From: DATJKD01 sp963834855
GTDB taxonomy: Bacteria > Pseudomonadota > Gammaproteobacteria > Steroidobacterales > Steroidobacteraceae
Assembly (NCBI GenBank): GCA_963834855.1
Contig: CAWIDH010000003.1
Coordinates: 62,001-126,000, forward strand
Length of the DNA: 64,000 bases
Direction of reading: 5' to 3'
Part shown: one piece after another, positions 37,039 through 45,406 of the stretch
How positions within the stretch are numbered: position 1 is the first letter of the stretch
Layout: each line of letters begins with the position of its first letter
The notes under the pieces: model-generated
What the model was told of the DNA's origin: nothing
The model's input: only the letters and a program-made list of their open reading frames with translations
Database searches by the model: none
Translations under genes and position numbers: made by a program

Positions 37039-37769
37039 ATGTGGCCGTCAGTGCTGAACAGGGACGATTGCTGCTCGCGTCTGCCCGCCCGAGGGTCAGC
37101 CTCGATCTGCCTGTCGTCGATCCGTCCCGCTCCCTCGCCGTGCTCGCGGTCGTGGTGATGCACGCGCTCGCCCTGACGGGCCTGCTCGCCCACGAAGTGC
37201 GTCCCCGATTTCTCCCGGTGGAGGACGCGGTCGAGACGCAGCTGGTCGCATCCCGCGCCCCGCCGTCGCAGAGCGACCCGCTGCCGCCGCGCGAGATCGA
37301 CTGGCGCCCGGTCCTGCCCGACTTGCCCATGCCGCGGCTCGAGGTGGAGGCCACGACGGCGATCACCCTGCCGGTCACCCGCCCACCCGTCGTCGAAGAG
37401 CGGGCGGAGCGCGCGGCCTCGACCGACGGGGCGGCGCCGCCGTTGCTCGATGCCCAGGCCGTGGGTTACCTGATCGCGCCGGCACCCCGCTATCCGCAGG
37501 CCTCGCGTCGGCTGCGCGAAGAGGGCGAGGTCCTGGTTCGAGTGCTGATCGGAACGGACGGCCGACCGTCCGAGGTCAGCCTGCTGCGCTCGAGCGGGTT
37601 TTCGCGTCTCGACGACGCCGCGCTCGCAGCAGTCCGGGTGGCGATGTTCCGGCCATACGTGGTGGCGGGGCAGGCCCGCTCCGCCTACGTGCGGGTGCCG
37701 GTCGAGTTCTCACTGGGGTCGAAAAAGGGGTCAGACTTATTTTCGCGAATTGACAGCGGACGAACCTGA
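37035..37769 (+). CDS. TonB-like energy transducer
   Basis: At most 244 residues. The start is uncertain: TTG at 37035, or GTG at 37041 on a possibly leaderless mRNA. A cytoplasmic N-terminus is followed by one membrane helix (~34-52, LAVLAVVVMHALALTGLLA), a Pro-rich periplasmic linker (DPLPPREIDWRPVLPDLPMP...VTRPPVVEE) and a TonB C-terminal domain (YPQASRRLREEGEVLVRVLIGTDG...FSRLDDAALAAVRVAMFRPY...VPVEFSL). The last ~17 residues (GSKKGSDLFSRIDSGRT) are encoded by an intergenic-type repeat. Such proteins transmit proton motive force to outer-membrane receptors. The overlapping Fur-type box suggests control by iron. No ExbB/ExbD nearby. Confidence 0.82.
   Translation: MHVAVSAEQGRLLLASARPRVSLDLPVVDPSRSLAVLAVVVMHALALTGLLAHEVRPRFLPVEDAVETQLVASRAPPSQSDPLPPREIDWRPVLPDLPMPRLEVEATTAITLPVTRPPVVEERAERAASTDGAAPPLLDAQAVGYLIAPAPRYPQASRRLREEGEVLVRVLIGTDGRPSEVSLLRSSGFSRLDDAALAAVRVAMFRPYVVAGQARSAYVRVPVEFSLGSKKGSDLFSRIDSGRT
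37715..37755. repeat. REP-like motif GGGGTCAGACTTATTTTCG within the TonB-like 3' end
   Basis: A third short motif in the same style (purine run, then AT-rich tail), read through by the TonB-like gene so that it encodes its C-terminal tail. Similar motifs are known from gammaproteobacterial intergenic repeats linked to REP-associated transposases; that link is inferred here. Confidence 0.5.
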
Positions 37770-37779
37770 CCGGGCATCT

Positions 37780-38328
37780 TCAGCCGCTCTTCTGCGCGGC
37801 CTTCAGCGCCTTGATGTCCTCGAGGACCACTTTCGAGTGACCCTCCGGGTTGACCGACTCGTAGTGCTTGGCGACCCGCCCCTGCGGGTCGATCAGGAAC
37901 GTGTCGCGGCGCGCCATTTCCATCACGCCCATGTAGGTCTTGAGCACGCCGTAGCGCTTCGTGACGGCCTTGTCCGGGTCCGCGAGCAGCGTGAACGGCA
38001 GCCTGTGTTCCTTCGCAAATGCCTTGTGCGACGCCACGTCGTCGACGCTCACGCCGAGGATCACCGCGCCCTCCTTGTCGAACGCGAACACGTTGTCGCG
38101 GAACTCGCAGGCCTCGGTCGTGCAGCCCGGCGTCGCGTCCTTGGGGTAGAAGTAGAGCGCAACCCACTTGCCCCGGTAATCCTCCAGCGCGTGCCATTTG
38201 CCGTCCTGGTCCTGCAGCCGGAAACCGGGGGCCGCGCTTCCGGGCCCGGGTATCGCGGCGGAAACGGCCAGCGCGACCGCGCACAGACCCGTCAGCAGCA
38301 GGGCTGACATTTTCGGGAACTGCATCAC
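37780..38328 (-). CDS. bcp: Bcp/PrxQ-type peroxiredoxin with signal peptide
   Basis: 182 residues. A thiol peroxidase that reduces H2O2 and organic hydroperoxides. The peroxidatic Cys69 and resolving Cys74 are in DATPGCTTEACEFRD (C-x4-C, typical of PrxQ), with the active-site Arg later in RDTFLIDPQGRV. Unlike the usual cytoplasmic Bcp, it begins with a hydrophobic leader (MSALLLTGLCAVALAVSAAIPG), so it is probably exported to the periplasm or anchored. Divergent from the patatin gene, convergent with the TonB-like gene. Confidence 0.9.
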   Translation of the reverse strand: MMQFPKMSALLLTGLCAVALAVSAAIPGPGSAAPGFRLQDQDGKWHALEDYRGKWVALYFYPKDATPGCTTEACEFRDNVFAFDKEGAVILGVSVDDVASHKAFAKEHRLPFTLLADPDKAVTKRYGVLKTYMGVMEMARRDTFLIDPQGRVAKHYESVNPEGHSKVVLEDIKALKAAQKSG

Positions 38329-38415
38329 CTTTGTCCCTCCGCGGCATCAAGGAATAGGCGCTCGGTGCTTGCCATGTTAGTCGCCGGCCAAGAACATTGA
38401 CACCCTGAGGCACGG

Positions 38416-39609
38416 ATGGCGGTCAACCCCGACACCAACTACTTCTTCTTCGAGAACCGCGAGGCCCTGGTGCTCGCGGGCGGCGGCGCGCGCGCCGCTT
38501 ACCAGGTCGGCGTGCTGCGGGCCATCTGCGAGTGGTTGCCCAGGAACGCACCGTGTCCCTTCGAGGTCCTGGTCGGAACCTCCGCCGGCGCTATCAATGC
38601 GACCACACTCGCCGCGCACGCCGCGCACCTCGACGAGGGGGTGCACGCGCTGGAGCACGTCTGGGGCAACTTCACCGTCGACCAGGTCATGCGGGTGAAT
38701 CGAACGAGCATGATGCGCGCCGGCCTGCAGTGGCTGTTCTCGCTCCTGTCCTTCGGGCACCTGCTGCCGCCGCCACGCGCGCTCCTCGACACGTCGCCGC
38801 TGCGCGAGCTGCTGCCGCGCATGCTGCGGTTCGACCGTCTCAAGGAGAGCATCGCGGCGGGCCCGGTGCAGGCCCTGGCGGTGGCGGCGACGAGCTACGC
38901 GAGCGGCCGCGCGGTCGCGTTCTTCGAGGCCCGGCCGGGCGTGGAGGAATGGACCCGCGTGCGTCGCGCCGGGCTCCGTCGCGCCATCGATCTCGAAGTG
39001 CTGATGGCGAGCTGCGCCATTCCGTTCATTTTCCCGGCGGCGCGCGTCGACGGCGAGTACTACGGGGACGGCGCGATGCGCCAGCTCGCGCCGCTGAGCC
39101 CGGCGGTGCACATGGGCGCGAACCGCCTGCTGGTCGTCGGCACCCGGGTCGGTGCCGCGGCGTCGCTGCTCGCGGATTCGCCGGACCCGCCGAGCCCCGG
39201 TGATCTGCTCGGTTTCGTGCTCGATTCGCTGTTCGCGGACGGGCTGTCGGTCGATCTCGAGCGCCTTCAGCAGGTCAACGCGATGCTGCTCGCCTGCGAG
39301 GGCGACCCGGCGCCCGGGCGCAAGCCGATCGACGTCCTGGTGATCCAGCCGAGCATCGATCCGGTGTCGATCGCGCGCAAGTACGTCGACCGGATGCCCA
39401 GGAGCCTGCGCGCCCTGCTGCGAACCATCGGCGCGCTCGAGGCGCGCGGTGGCCTGCTCGTGAGCTACCTGCTGTTCGATTCGGCCTACACGCGCGAACT
39501 CATGCGCCTTGGGTATGAGGACGCCCAGGCGCGACGCACGGAGATCCTCGAGTTCATCCGCGAAGACCCCCTGGCGGCGCGCACGGAGCGGAGACGCTCG
39601 CACGCCTGA
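38416..39609 (+). CDS. Patatin-like phospholipase
   Basis: 397 residues with a Ser-Asp dyad hydrolase domain: oxyanion loop GGGARAAY (22-29), nucleophile Ser56 in GTSAG, and catalytic Asp218 in YYGDGAMRQ. The domain also has the ASCAIPFIFPAARVDG block preceding the DG(A/G). The C-terminal ~130 residues are helical. It hydrolyses acyl esters of phospholipids or neutral lipids. No signal peptide is visible, so it is probably cytoplasmic or peripheral to the membrane; no secretion partner is adjacent. Giant element C begins ~27 nt after the stop. Confidence 0.9.
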   Translation: MAVNPDTNYFFFENREALVLAGGGARAAYQVGVLRAICEWLPRNAPCPFEVLVGTSAGAINATTLAAHAAHLDEGVHALEHVWGNFTVDQVMRVNRTSMMRAGLQWLFSLLSFGHLLPPPRALLDTSPLRELLPRMLRFDRLKESIAAGPVQALAVAATSYASGRAVAFFEARPGVEEWTRVRRAGLRRAIDLEVLMASCAIPFIFPAARVDGEYYGDGAMRQLAPLSPAVHMGANRLLVVGTRVGAAASLLADSPDPPSPGDLLGFVLDSLFADGLSVDLERLQQVNAMLLACEGDPAPGRKPIDVLVIQPSIDPVSIARKYVDRMPRSLRALLRTIGALEARGGLLVSYLLFDSAYTRELMRLGYEDAQARRTEILEFIREDPLAARTERRRSHA

Positions 39610-39635
39610 GCCACGTGTCGGCGGAGTCCGGATGG

Positions 39636-40262
39636 GCTGTGGCTGCTCGCCGCCGCCCGGCCGCGGTGGCTCCTACTCGCCGACGCCTGCCGCGGTGGCT
39701 GCTTGCTCGCCGGCGCCCGGCCGCGGCGTATCCGCAGCCGCTCGCCACGATCCACGGTCGTTGCAGGGCTGAAGATGGTGCCCCGCACATTTTGTCGGCG
39801 CACGCCGGACGGTCGTTGGTATCGCGGAATCGTCGAGGCGACCTTCGCTAGGAGTGCCCGCGACGTCCACCTGTGCACGCGTAAGCGTCGTCGCGGCTGG
39901 GATACACCGCGTCCAGACGCCGCCTCGTGACCCAACTGCGGCATCAGTGCGCCGGCGGCCACCGCGGCCTCGGCGAGCCGGCGTTTGGACCGGGTGTCTC
40001 GTGGGCCGCAACGACGTCTCACCTGCCGCAGGTAGACGTCGCGGACCACTCTTGAGTCATGACTCTGCGACGATTCCGCGATACCGCTGACGACACGGCG
40101 TGCGCCGACAAGACGTGCGGGGCACCAATCTTCAGCCCTGCAACGACCCTCGATCGTGGTTGCGGCCCAGCGAGGCACCCGGGCCGAGCGCCGGCGAGCA
40201 GCGAGCCACTGTGGCCGAGCGCCGGCGAGCTGCGACCACCGCGACCGGGCGTCGACGAGCCC
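39636..40262. repeat. Giant imperfect palindrome element, copy C
   Basis: Same orientation as copy B. The left arm starts around CAGCCGCTCGCCACGATC (~39735) and the right arm ends near GATCGTGGTTGCGGCCCAGC (~40170), with the apex near 39950-39960 (CTGCGGCATCAGTGCGCCGG). Shared blocks are CGTTGCAGGGCTGAAGAT, GTGCCCCGCAC, GTCGGCGCAC, GTATCGCGGAATCGTCG and their complements. The left flank has three ~26-31-nt units built on GGTGGCTGCTTGCTCGCCGG; the right flank has three or more in inverse orientation (CCGAGCGCCGGCGAGCAGCG). It lies between the patatin stop and the rapZ stop. Confidence 0.9.
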
Positions 40263-40267
40263 TTCGC

Positions 40268-41140
40268 TCACTCGGCCCTGCGGTCCGCAAGGTCCCGATG
40301 CCGGAGCAGCGCGTGTCCGAAGCGGCCTTCGAAGTGCGCCGCGAGCTTCTCGGTAAGGTAAACCGAGCGGTGCTGGCCGCCCGTGCAGCCGATGGCGATC
40401 GTCACGTAGCTGCGGTTGGTGCGCGCGAGCGACGGCAGCCAGCGCTCGAGGAAGCCCGTGACGTCGTCGAGGAAGCGCTGCACTTCCTCGTGCCCGCCCA
40501 GGAAATCGGCGACGGCCTTGTCGCGTCCGCTCAGCGTGCGCAGCGCGGGGTCCCAGTACGGGTTGGGCAGCGGTCGCGAATCGAAGACGAAGTCGGCGTC
40601 GTCGGGCACGCCGTGCCGGTAGGCGAAGGACTCGAAGAGCAGCGAGGGAACGGTGGCGCCGCGCTCGACGACGCGCTCGCGGATCATCTCGCGCAGCTCG
40701 TGCACGGACAGCCGCGAGGTGTCGATCGTCAGGTCGGCGGCGTTCGCAAGAGGCGCGAGCAGGCGCTGCTCCTGCTCGAGCGCCTCCTGCAGTCCCAACC
40801 CGGACCGGCTCAGCGGGTGACGTCGCCGCGTCTCGCTGAAGCGCTTGAGGAGCACCTCGTTCTCGGCGCGCAGGAACACGATCTCGCAGCGCACCCCCGA
40901 GCGACGCAGCTCCTCGACGAGCCGCGGGACGTCCGTCAGGTCCTCTGGCCGGTTACGCGCGTCGAGACCGACCGCGGTGAGCTCGTAGTCCGGCTGGTTG
41001 CTGTGGACCGTGTACTCGATCAGTCCGGGCAGCAGGCCCGCGGGGATGTTGTCCACGCAGTAGTAGTCGAGGTCCTCCAGCATCGCGAGCGCAATGCTCT
41101 TGCCGGAGCCCGACAGGCCGCTGACGACGACGAGCCGCAT
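40268..41140 (-). CDS. rapZ: RNase adapter protein / nucleotide-binding regulator
   Basis: 290 residues. Walker A GLSGSGKS (8-15), LEDLDYYCVDNIPAGLLP, Walker-B-like VFLRAENEVLLKRFSETRRRHPLS, and the C-terminal domain with FVFDSRPLPNPYWDPALR and TIAIGCTGGQHRSVYL. In enterics RapZ binds GlmZ/GlmY sRNAs and RNase E to control glmS, linking it to amino-sugar and envelope supply. It lies 3 nt downstream of hpf; the ptsN gene usually found between rpoN/hpf and rapZ is absent. Confidence 0.95.
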   Translation of the reverse strand: MRLVVVSGLSGSGKSIALAMLEDLDYYCVDNIPAGLLPGLIEYTVHSNQPDYELTAVGLDARNRPEDLTDVPRLVEELRRSGVRCEIVFLRAENEVLLKRFSETRRRHPLSRSGLGLQEALEQEQRLLAPLANAADLTIDTSRLSVHELREMIRERVVERGATVPSLLFESFAYRHGVPDDADFVFDSRPLPNPYWDPALRTLSGRDKAVADFLGGHEEVQRFLDDVTGFLERWLPSLARTNRSYVTIAIGCTGGQHRSVYLTEKLAAHFEGRFGHALLRHRDLADRRAE

Positions 41141-41143
41141 GCC

Positions 41144-41473
41144 TCAAGGGGGCAGCGCGTGACCGTGCTTCTGCGCCTCGACCGCGTGATGATCGCGCAG
41201 CCGCTCCTTGTGCTTGCGAACCCGGCGGTCGAGCTTGTCCGCGAGCGCGTCGATGGCCGCGTACATGTCCTCGTCGACGACCTCGGCATGGAAAGTCGAG
41301 CCGCTGACGTGCACCCGGGCGTCGGCCTTGTGGCGCATCTTTTCCACCGTGAGCGTGCATTGCACGTCGATCAGCCCGTCGAAGCGCCGCAACATCCGTC
41401 CCAGCTTGCGCTCCACGTACTGTCGCAGCGGGGGCGTGATCTCGACATGATGTCCGCTCAGGTGCACGTTCAT
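41144..41473 (-). CDS. hpf: Short-form ribosome hibernation promoting factor
   Basis: 109 residues from MNVHLSGHHVEITPPLRQYV. The start is fixed by a strong AAAGGAGG ribosome-binding site; a longer in-frame extension lacks one. S30AE/sigma-54-modulation fold: VERKLGRML, VQCTLTVEKMRHKADARVHVSG, VVDEDMYAAIDALADKLDRRVRKHKER. It docks on the 30S decoding centre in stationary phase and promotes 100S dimers. Downstream of rpoN on the same strand. Confidence 0.95.
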   Translation of the reverse strand: MNVHLSGHHVEITPPLRQYVERKLGRMLRRFDGLIDVQCTLTVEKMRHKADARVHVSGSTFHAEVVDEDMYAAIDALADKLDRRVRKHKERLRDHHAVEAQKHGHALPP

Positions 41474-41537
41474 CGGCGCTTCCTCCTTTCGTGTGCGTCC
41501 TTCCGGTTCGACTTGTCCGCGCGGCCCGGGTTCCGGT

Positions 41538-42977
41538 TCACGCCTGCTGCCGCGTGGCGGCCTGGCGGCGCTCACTCGACGAGGCGAGACCCAGCGACTC
41601 CCGGTACTTCGCCACCGTGCGCCGCGCGACCTTGATCCCCTCCGAGGCGAGGACCTCCGCGAGCTGCGCGTCGCTCAGGGGACGGCTGCCATCCTCGTCC
41701 GCGATCAGGCGGCGGATGCGCGCCCGGATCGCGACCGACGACACGTCCGCGCCGTCGACGCCCGCGACGTGGCTCGAGAAGAAGAAACGGAACTCGAAGA
41801 TCCCGCGCGGGGTGTGCATGTACTTGCCGGTCGTGACGCGCGAGATCGTCGACTCGTGCATGCTGACGGCTTCAGCCACGTCGCGCAGTATCATCGGCTC
41901 CATCGACTCCTCGCCCTTCTCGAGGAACGCGGCCTGGCGCTGGACGATCGTCCGCGCGACCTTGAGCAGCGTCTCGTTGCGGATCTCGAGGCTGCGGATC
42001 AGCCAGCGCGCTTCCTGCAGCTGCGCGCGCAGCGACGCGTAGTCCGCCGATCGCGCGACGACGCCCGCGTAACTCTGGTTCACCTTCAGCCGCGGCACGG
42101 AGGCCGGGTTGATTTCGACCGCCCAGCCGTGCCCGGTGCGCTTCACGAACACGTCCGGGACGATGTACTCGGGCTGCGACGACTGGAAGGCGGAGCCCGG
42201 GCGCGGCTGGCAGCCGCGGATGAGTGCCAGCGCCTCCTGCAGCGCGTCCTCGTCCGAGCCGAGCGTCCGGCGCAGCCCGGTCTCGTCGCGGTCTGCGACG
42301 AACTGCAGGTGCTCCTGCGCGATCCGCAGCGCGAGCTCGCGCCCCGGGGTGTCCTGCTCGAGCTGTGCGAGCTGCAGGCAGATGCATTCGGAGACGCTGC
42401 GCGCGCCGATGCCGGCCGGGTCGAAGGTCTGCACGCAGGTCAGTACCTGCTCGACCTCCGAGACAGCAACCGGCAGGTCGCTGCTCAGGCTCGCCGAGAT
42501 GTCGGCGAGGGTCTCGGTGAGGTAGCCGTCGTCGTTCAGCGCGTCGATGATCGCTTCGCCGATCCAGACCTGCCGCGGATCGAGCGGGCTGATCTCGAGC
42601 TGCCAGATCAGGTGCTGGTGGAGATCGCGCTCGCTGTCGTTGGCGAATTCGAGCGGACGCTCGTCGTCGTCCTGGGTGCGCTTCTCGCCGGCAGGCGCGG
42701 AGGTGTCCTCCCAGGGATCCGCCATCTCGACCACCACCTCGTCCTCGGCGGGGGCGTCCTCCGCGCCACCCTCGTCCGCCGACTGCTCCGTATCGGGCGA
42801 GGCCGCCTCCACGGGCTCCTCGTCCTCGACCTCCAGCATGACGTTGGTCTCGAGCGCCTGCAGGACCTGGGCCTGCAGTTCGAGTACCGGCAGCTGCAGC
42901 AGCCTGATCGCCTGCTGCAGCTGCGGGGTCATGGTCAGCTGCTGTCCGAGTCTCAGCTGCAGCGCCGGCTTCAGCAT
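41538..42977 (-). CDS. rpoN: RNA polymerase sigma-54 factor
   Basis: 479 residues. Region I (1-~50) is Gln-rich and hydrophobic (LQLRLGQQLTMTPQLQQAIRLLQLP). Region II (~50-105) is very acidic. The core-binding domain follows (DWLIWQLEISPLDP-like block, FDPAGIGARSVSECICLQL), then the helix-turn-helix (MHESTISRVTTGKYMHTPRGIFEFRFFFSS) and the RpoN box ARRTVAKYR near the C-terminus, which reads the -24 promoter element. Separated from lptB by 78 nt containing CTCCGG...CCGGAG, a weak hairpin. Part of the conserved lpt-rpoN-hpf neighbourhood. Confidence 0.97.
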   Translation of the reverse strand: MLKPALQLRLGQQLTMTPQLQQAIRLLQLPVLELQAQVLQALETNVMLEVEDEEPVEAASPDTEQSADEGGAEDAPAEDEVVVEMADPWEDTSAPAGEKRTQDDDERPLEFANDSERDLHQHLIWQLEISPLDPRQVWIGEAIIDALNDDGYLTETLADISASLSSDLPVAVSEVEQVLTCVQTFDPAGIGARSVSECICLQLAQLEQDTPGRELALRIAQEHLQFVADRDETGLRRTLGSDEDALQEALALIRGCQPRPGSAFQSSQPEYIVPDVFVKRTGHGWAVEINPASVPRLKVNQSYAGVVARSADYASLRAQLQEARWLIRSLEIRNETLLKVARTIVQRQAAFLEKGEESMEPMILRDVAEAVSMHESTISRVTTGKYMHTPRGIFEFRFFFSSHVAGVDGADVSSVAIRARIRRLIADEDGSRPLSDAQLAEVLASEGIKVARRTVAKYRESLGLASSSERRQAATRQQA

Positions 42978-43055
42978 CTCTCCCTTCTTCGCGCGGTGGT
43001 CACCTGGGAGCTCCGGCCGGTCAGCCGGAGTGCGTGGGGTACTCGGCCCCGCCGG

Positions 43056-43781
43056 TCAGAGTCGGAAATCCTGACCCAAGTAGACCTCACGCACCTCGCG
43101 ATTGGCAAGGATCTCCTCCGCGGATCCGGCCGCGATCACACTTCCCGTGCTGACGATGTACGCGCGGCCGCAGATGCCGAGCGTCTCGCGGACATTATGG
43201 TCGGTGATGAGCACGCCGATGTTGCGCGACACGAGGTGGCGGATGATGCGCTGGATGTCGAGCACGGAGATCGGGTCGACGCCCGCGAATGGCTCGTCGA
43301 GCAGGATGAAGCGTGGCTCGGCGGCGAGCGCCCGGGCGATCTCCACTCGCCGCCGCTCGCCTCCGGAAAGGCTGACGCCCTGGCTTTCGCGGATGTGGCC
43401 GATGTGCAGCTCCTCGAGCAGCGTGTCCAGCGTCGCCTCGCGCTGATCGGCGTCGAGCTCGTCGCGCGTCTCGAGGATCGCAAGTATGTTGTCTTCGACC
43501 GACAGCTTGCGGAACACCGATGCCTCCTGGGGGAGGTAGCCCACGCCGAGCTGTGCGCGGCGGTACATCGGCAGGCGCGTAAGCTCCTGATCATCGAGCC
43601 AAATGCGGCCCGAGTCGCTTGGTACGAGCCCCACGATCATGTAGAACGCGGTCGTCTTCCCGGCGCCGTTGGGTCCGAGCAACCCGACCACTTCGCCCGA
43701 AGCCACCTCGAGCGAGAGATCCTTGACGACCTGCCGCGACCGGTAGCTCTTGCCGAGTGACTCGGCCCGAAGCAGGCTCAT
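43056..43781 (-). CDS. lptB: LPS export ABC transporter ATPase
   Basis: 241 residues. Walker A GPNGAGKTT (36-44), Q-loop near YLPQEASVF, ABC signature LSGGERRR, Walker B FILLDEPFAGVD and switch His in LITDHNV; it ends YLGQDFRL as usual. It powers extraction of LPS from the inner membrane with LptF/LptG (not in this window). Overlaps lptA by 4 nt. Confidence 0.97.
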   Translation of the reverse strand: MSLLRAESLGKSYRSRQVVKDLSLEVASGEVVGLLGPNGAGKTTAFYMIVGLVPSDSGRIWLDDQELTRLPMYRRAQLGVGYLPQEASVFRKLSVEDNILAILETRDELDADQREATLDTLLEELHIGHIRESQGVSLSGGERRRVEIARALAAEPRFILLDEPFAGVDPISVLDIQRIIRHLVSRNIGVLITDHNVRETLGICGRAYIVSTGSVIAAGSAEEILANREVREVYLGQDFRL

Positions 43782-44428
43782 GGAGCCGGGTCCTTCGGCG
43801 CCTCTTTCGTGGTCGTCGTGCCCGTGCGGGGATTGATCGTGATGATCACGCGGCCCTGGTCCTGGCCCGTCGGGTTGGCCTTGATCGACTCCTGGTCGAT
43901 GTTGTAGACGAGCGTGTCGCCCTGGATCTCGTTCTGTCCGTCGGTGAGCCAGGCGTCACCCGTGAGGCGCACGGTGCCCGCCTGCACGTCGTACTCGATC
44001 GAGCGTGCGCGCCCCCGCGCGAGCTTCCCCTCGTCCTTGAGCCGCTGCTCGAAGGATGCGGGCTGGCCGCGGATCACGGCGCGCGCGATCTCGTTGTTGC
44101 GGAACGTAACCTGCGCCGCGCCCGAGTTGAGCCTTCTGTCGGGCATCTGGATGCGCACGTCGCCGGACAGGTTCCATTCCGAGTTCTCGAAATTGAGGCC
44201 GTTGGCGCGCGCTTCTTCAGCCTCGACCTGCATCGTGCCCTGCGTGATCTTTACGCGGCGGAAGAGCAGCGTGTTGTTCTTGTAGTCGAAGTCCGAGGAG
44301 GCCGCGTCGAGGACGATGGGCTGATCGGAGGTCGCCGCGGACCAGCCGCGATCCGCAGGCACCGCGACGCCCAGCGCAAGGAGCGCCGCGCAGACCGCGC
44401 AACGGGCGTCAGGGCGTGAACCGGCCAT
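43778..44428 (-). CDS. lptA: LPS transport periplasmic protein LptA
   Basis: 216 residues with a signal peptide (about 1-31, CAALLALGVAVPADRGWSA). An OstA/LptA beta-jellyroll follows (IVLDAASSDFDYKNNTLLFRRVKITQGTMQVEAEEARA...) with repeated short strands, and a charged C-terminal tail (TTTKEAPKDPAP). It bridges LptC and LptD in the periplasm, passing LPS to the outer membrane. The start overlaps lptC by 20 nt, the end overlaps lptB. Confidence 0.92.
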   Translation of the reverse strand: MAGSRPDARCAVCAALLALGVAVPADRGWSAATSDQPIVLDAASSDFDYKNNTLLFRRVKITQGTMQVEAEEARANGLNFENSEWNLSGDVRIQMPDRRLNSGAAQVTFRNNEIARAVIRGQPASFEQRLKDEGKLARGRARSIEYDVQAGTVRLTGDAWLTDGQNEIQGDTLVYNIDQESIKANPTGQDQGRVIITINPRTGTTTTKEAPKDPAP

Positions 44429-44987
44429 TGACGTTCGATTCTAGACGCAGCGTGCCGGCGTTCAAATTCACGCGCAGGCCGCGGCCGCCGAGCACGTGCG
44501 TTCCGAAGCGGATGCTGACGAATTCCGCGGTCTGGATGTAGTCGGCGGCCGTGTCGTACGTGAGCTGGTCGGTGACGATGACCGGCGATCCCTGGTCCTC
44601 GCTGCCGGTCACGGTGACCTCGCCGGTGAGCAGCAGCGAGCGGCGGTCGGGCGGCATGCGGCCGCGTTTCGCCGTCACGGTCCAGCTGCCCGCGTCCCCC
44701 GTGACGTAGTTGAGCCGCAGGTCGTTCAGCATGACGCTGTCGTCGCCGAGCTGCTGCTCGATGTCCGCGGCGTGCACCACGATGCGCGGCTTTCCGTCGG
44801 CACCCATCTCAGTCAGGGTCGCGTCCTCCATGTAGTACCCGCGCCGTTCCTCGCGCGCATCGGGGCCGAGGGCGTCGCGACCGCGTTCGGCCAGCAGCTC
44901 GAACAGCAGCACCGCCCCGGCGATCGCCGAAGCGATGACGATCAGGCGCTGGCCCGGGCCTGGCGAGCGCGGAGTAACAGGTCGCAT
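44409..44987 (-). CDS. lptC: LPS export system protein LptC
   Basis: 192 residues: an N-terminal inner-membrane helix (about 14-33, RLIVIASAIAGAVLLFELLA) and a periplasmic beta-jellyroll (YYMEDATLTEMGADGKPRIVVHA...LTGEVTVTG...DYIQTAEFVSIRFGTHVLGGRGLRV). It receives LPS from LptB2FG and hands it to LptA. Low sequence conservation is normal for LptC; its position between kdsC and lptA makes the call secure. Overlaps the kdsC end by 46 nt. Confidence 0.92.
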   Translation of the reverse strand: MRPVTPRSPGPGQRLIVIASAIAGAVLLFELLAERGRDALGPDAREERRGYYMEDATLTEMGADGKPRIVVHAADIEQQLGDDSVMLNDLRLNYVTGDAGSWTVTAKRGRMPPDRRSLLLTGEVTVTGSEDQGSPVIVTDQLTYDTAADYIQTAEFVSIRFGTHVLGGRGLRVNLNAGTLRLESNVNGRFTP

Positions 44988-45406
44988 ACTTCCCTCACCG
45001 CGCCGCGGCCGCCTGCCTGCGTCGTGACCCAGTCGGCGGCCGCGATGACCTCGGCGTGCGCGTCGGCTACCGCGATCGCGAGCGCCGCGCGGCGCATCAT
45101 CGGCAGGTCGGGCGTGTCGTCGCCGACGCAGGCGATTTCCTCGCGTTGCACGCCGAGCTTCGCCGCGAGCGTCTCGATCTCATGGGCCTTGTCGCTGGCG
45201 CCCTGGCGGACGAGCCGGATGCCGAGCTCCGTGGCGCGGCGCTCGACGGCCGGGGAGCTGCGGCCGGACACGATGGCCACGGTGATCCCGGCGCGCTGAA
45301 CGGCCACCAGCCCCGCGCCGTCGCGCGCGTGAAAGACCTTGAGCTCCTCGCCTGTCGGGCCAATGAAGAGCCGACCGTCCGTGAGCACGCCGTCGACGTC
45401 CAGCAC
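44942..45406 (-). CDS. kdsC: 3-deoxy-D-manno-octulosonate 8-phosphate phosphatase
   Basis: At least 154 residues. HAD-superfamily, cap-less: catalytic LDVDGVLTDGRLF, VAIVSGRSSPAVERR, and VGDDTPDLPMMRRAALAIAVADAH. It dephosphorylates KDO-8-P for LPS inner core. The start is a problem: the only standard in-frame start after the upstream stop is the GTG giving LDVDGV, which removes part of the first beta strand. Homologues begin ~15 residues earlier, matching ARRIRLLVLD in the in-frame sequence, where only ATT is available. An ATG at 45429 is out of frame. Either ATT initiation or another base error is possible. Confidence 0.9.
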   Translation of the reverse strand: MLDVDGVLTDGRLFIGPTGEELKVFHARDGAGLVAVQRAGITVAIVSGRSSPAVERRATELGIRLVRQGASDKAHEIETLAAKLGVQREEIACVGDDTPDLPMMRRAALAIAVADAHAEVIAAADWVTTQAGGRGAVREVCDLLLRARQARASA

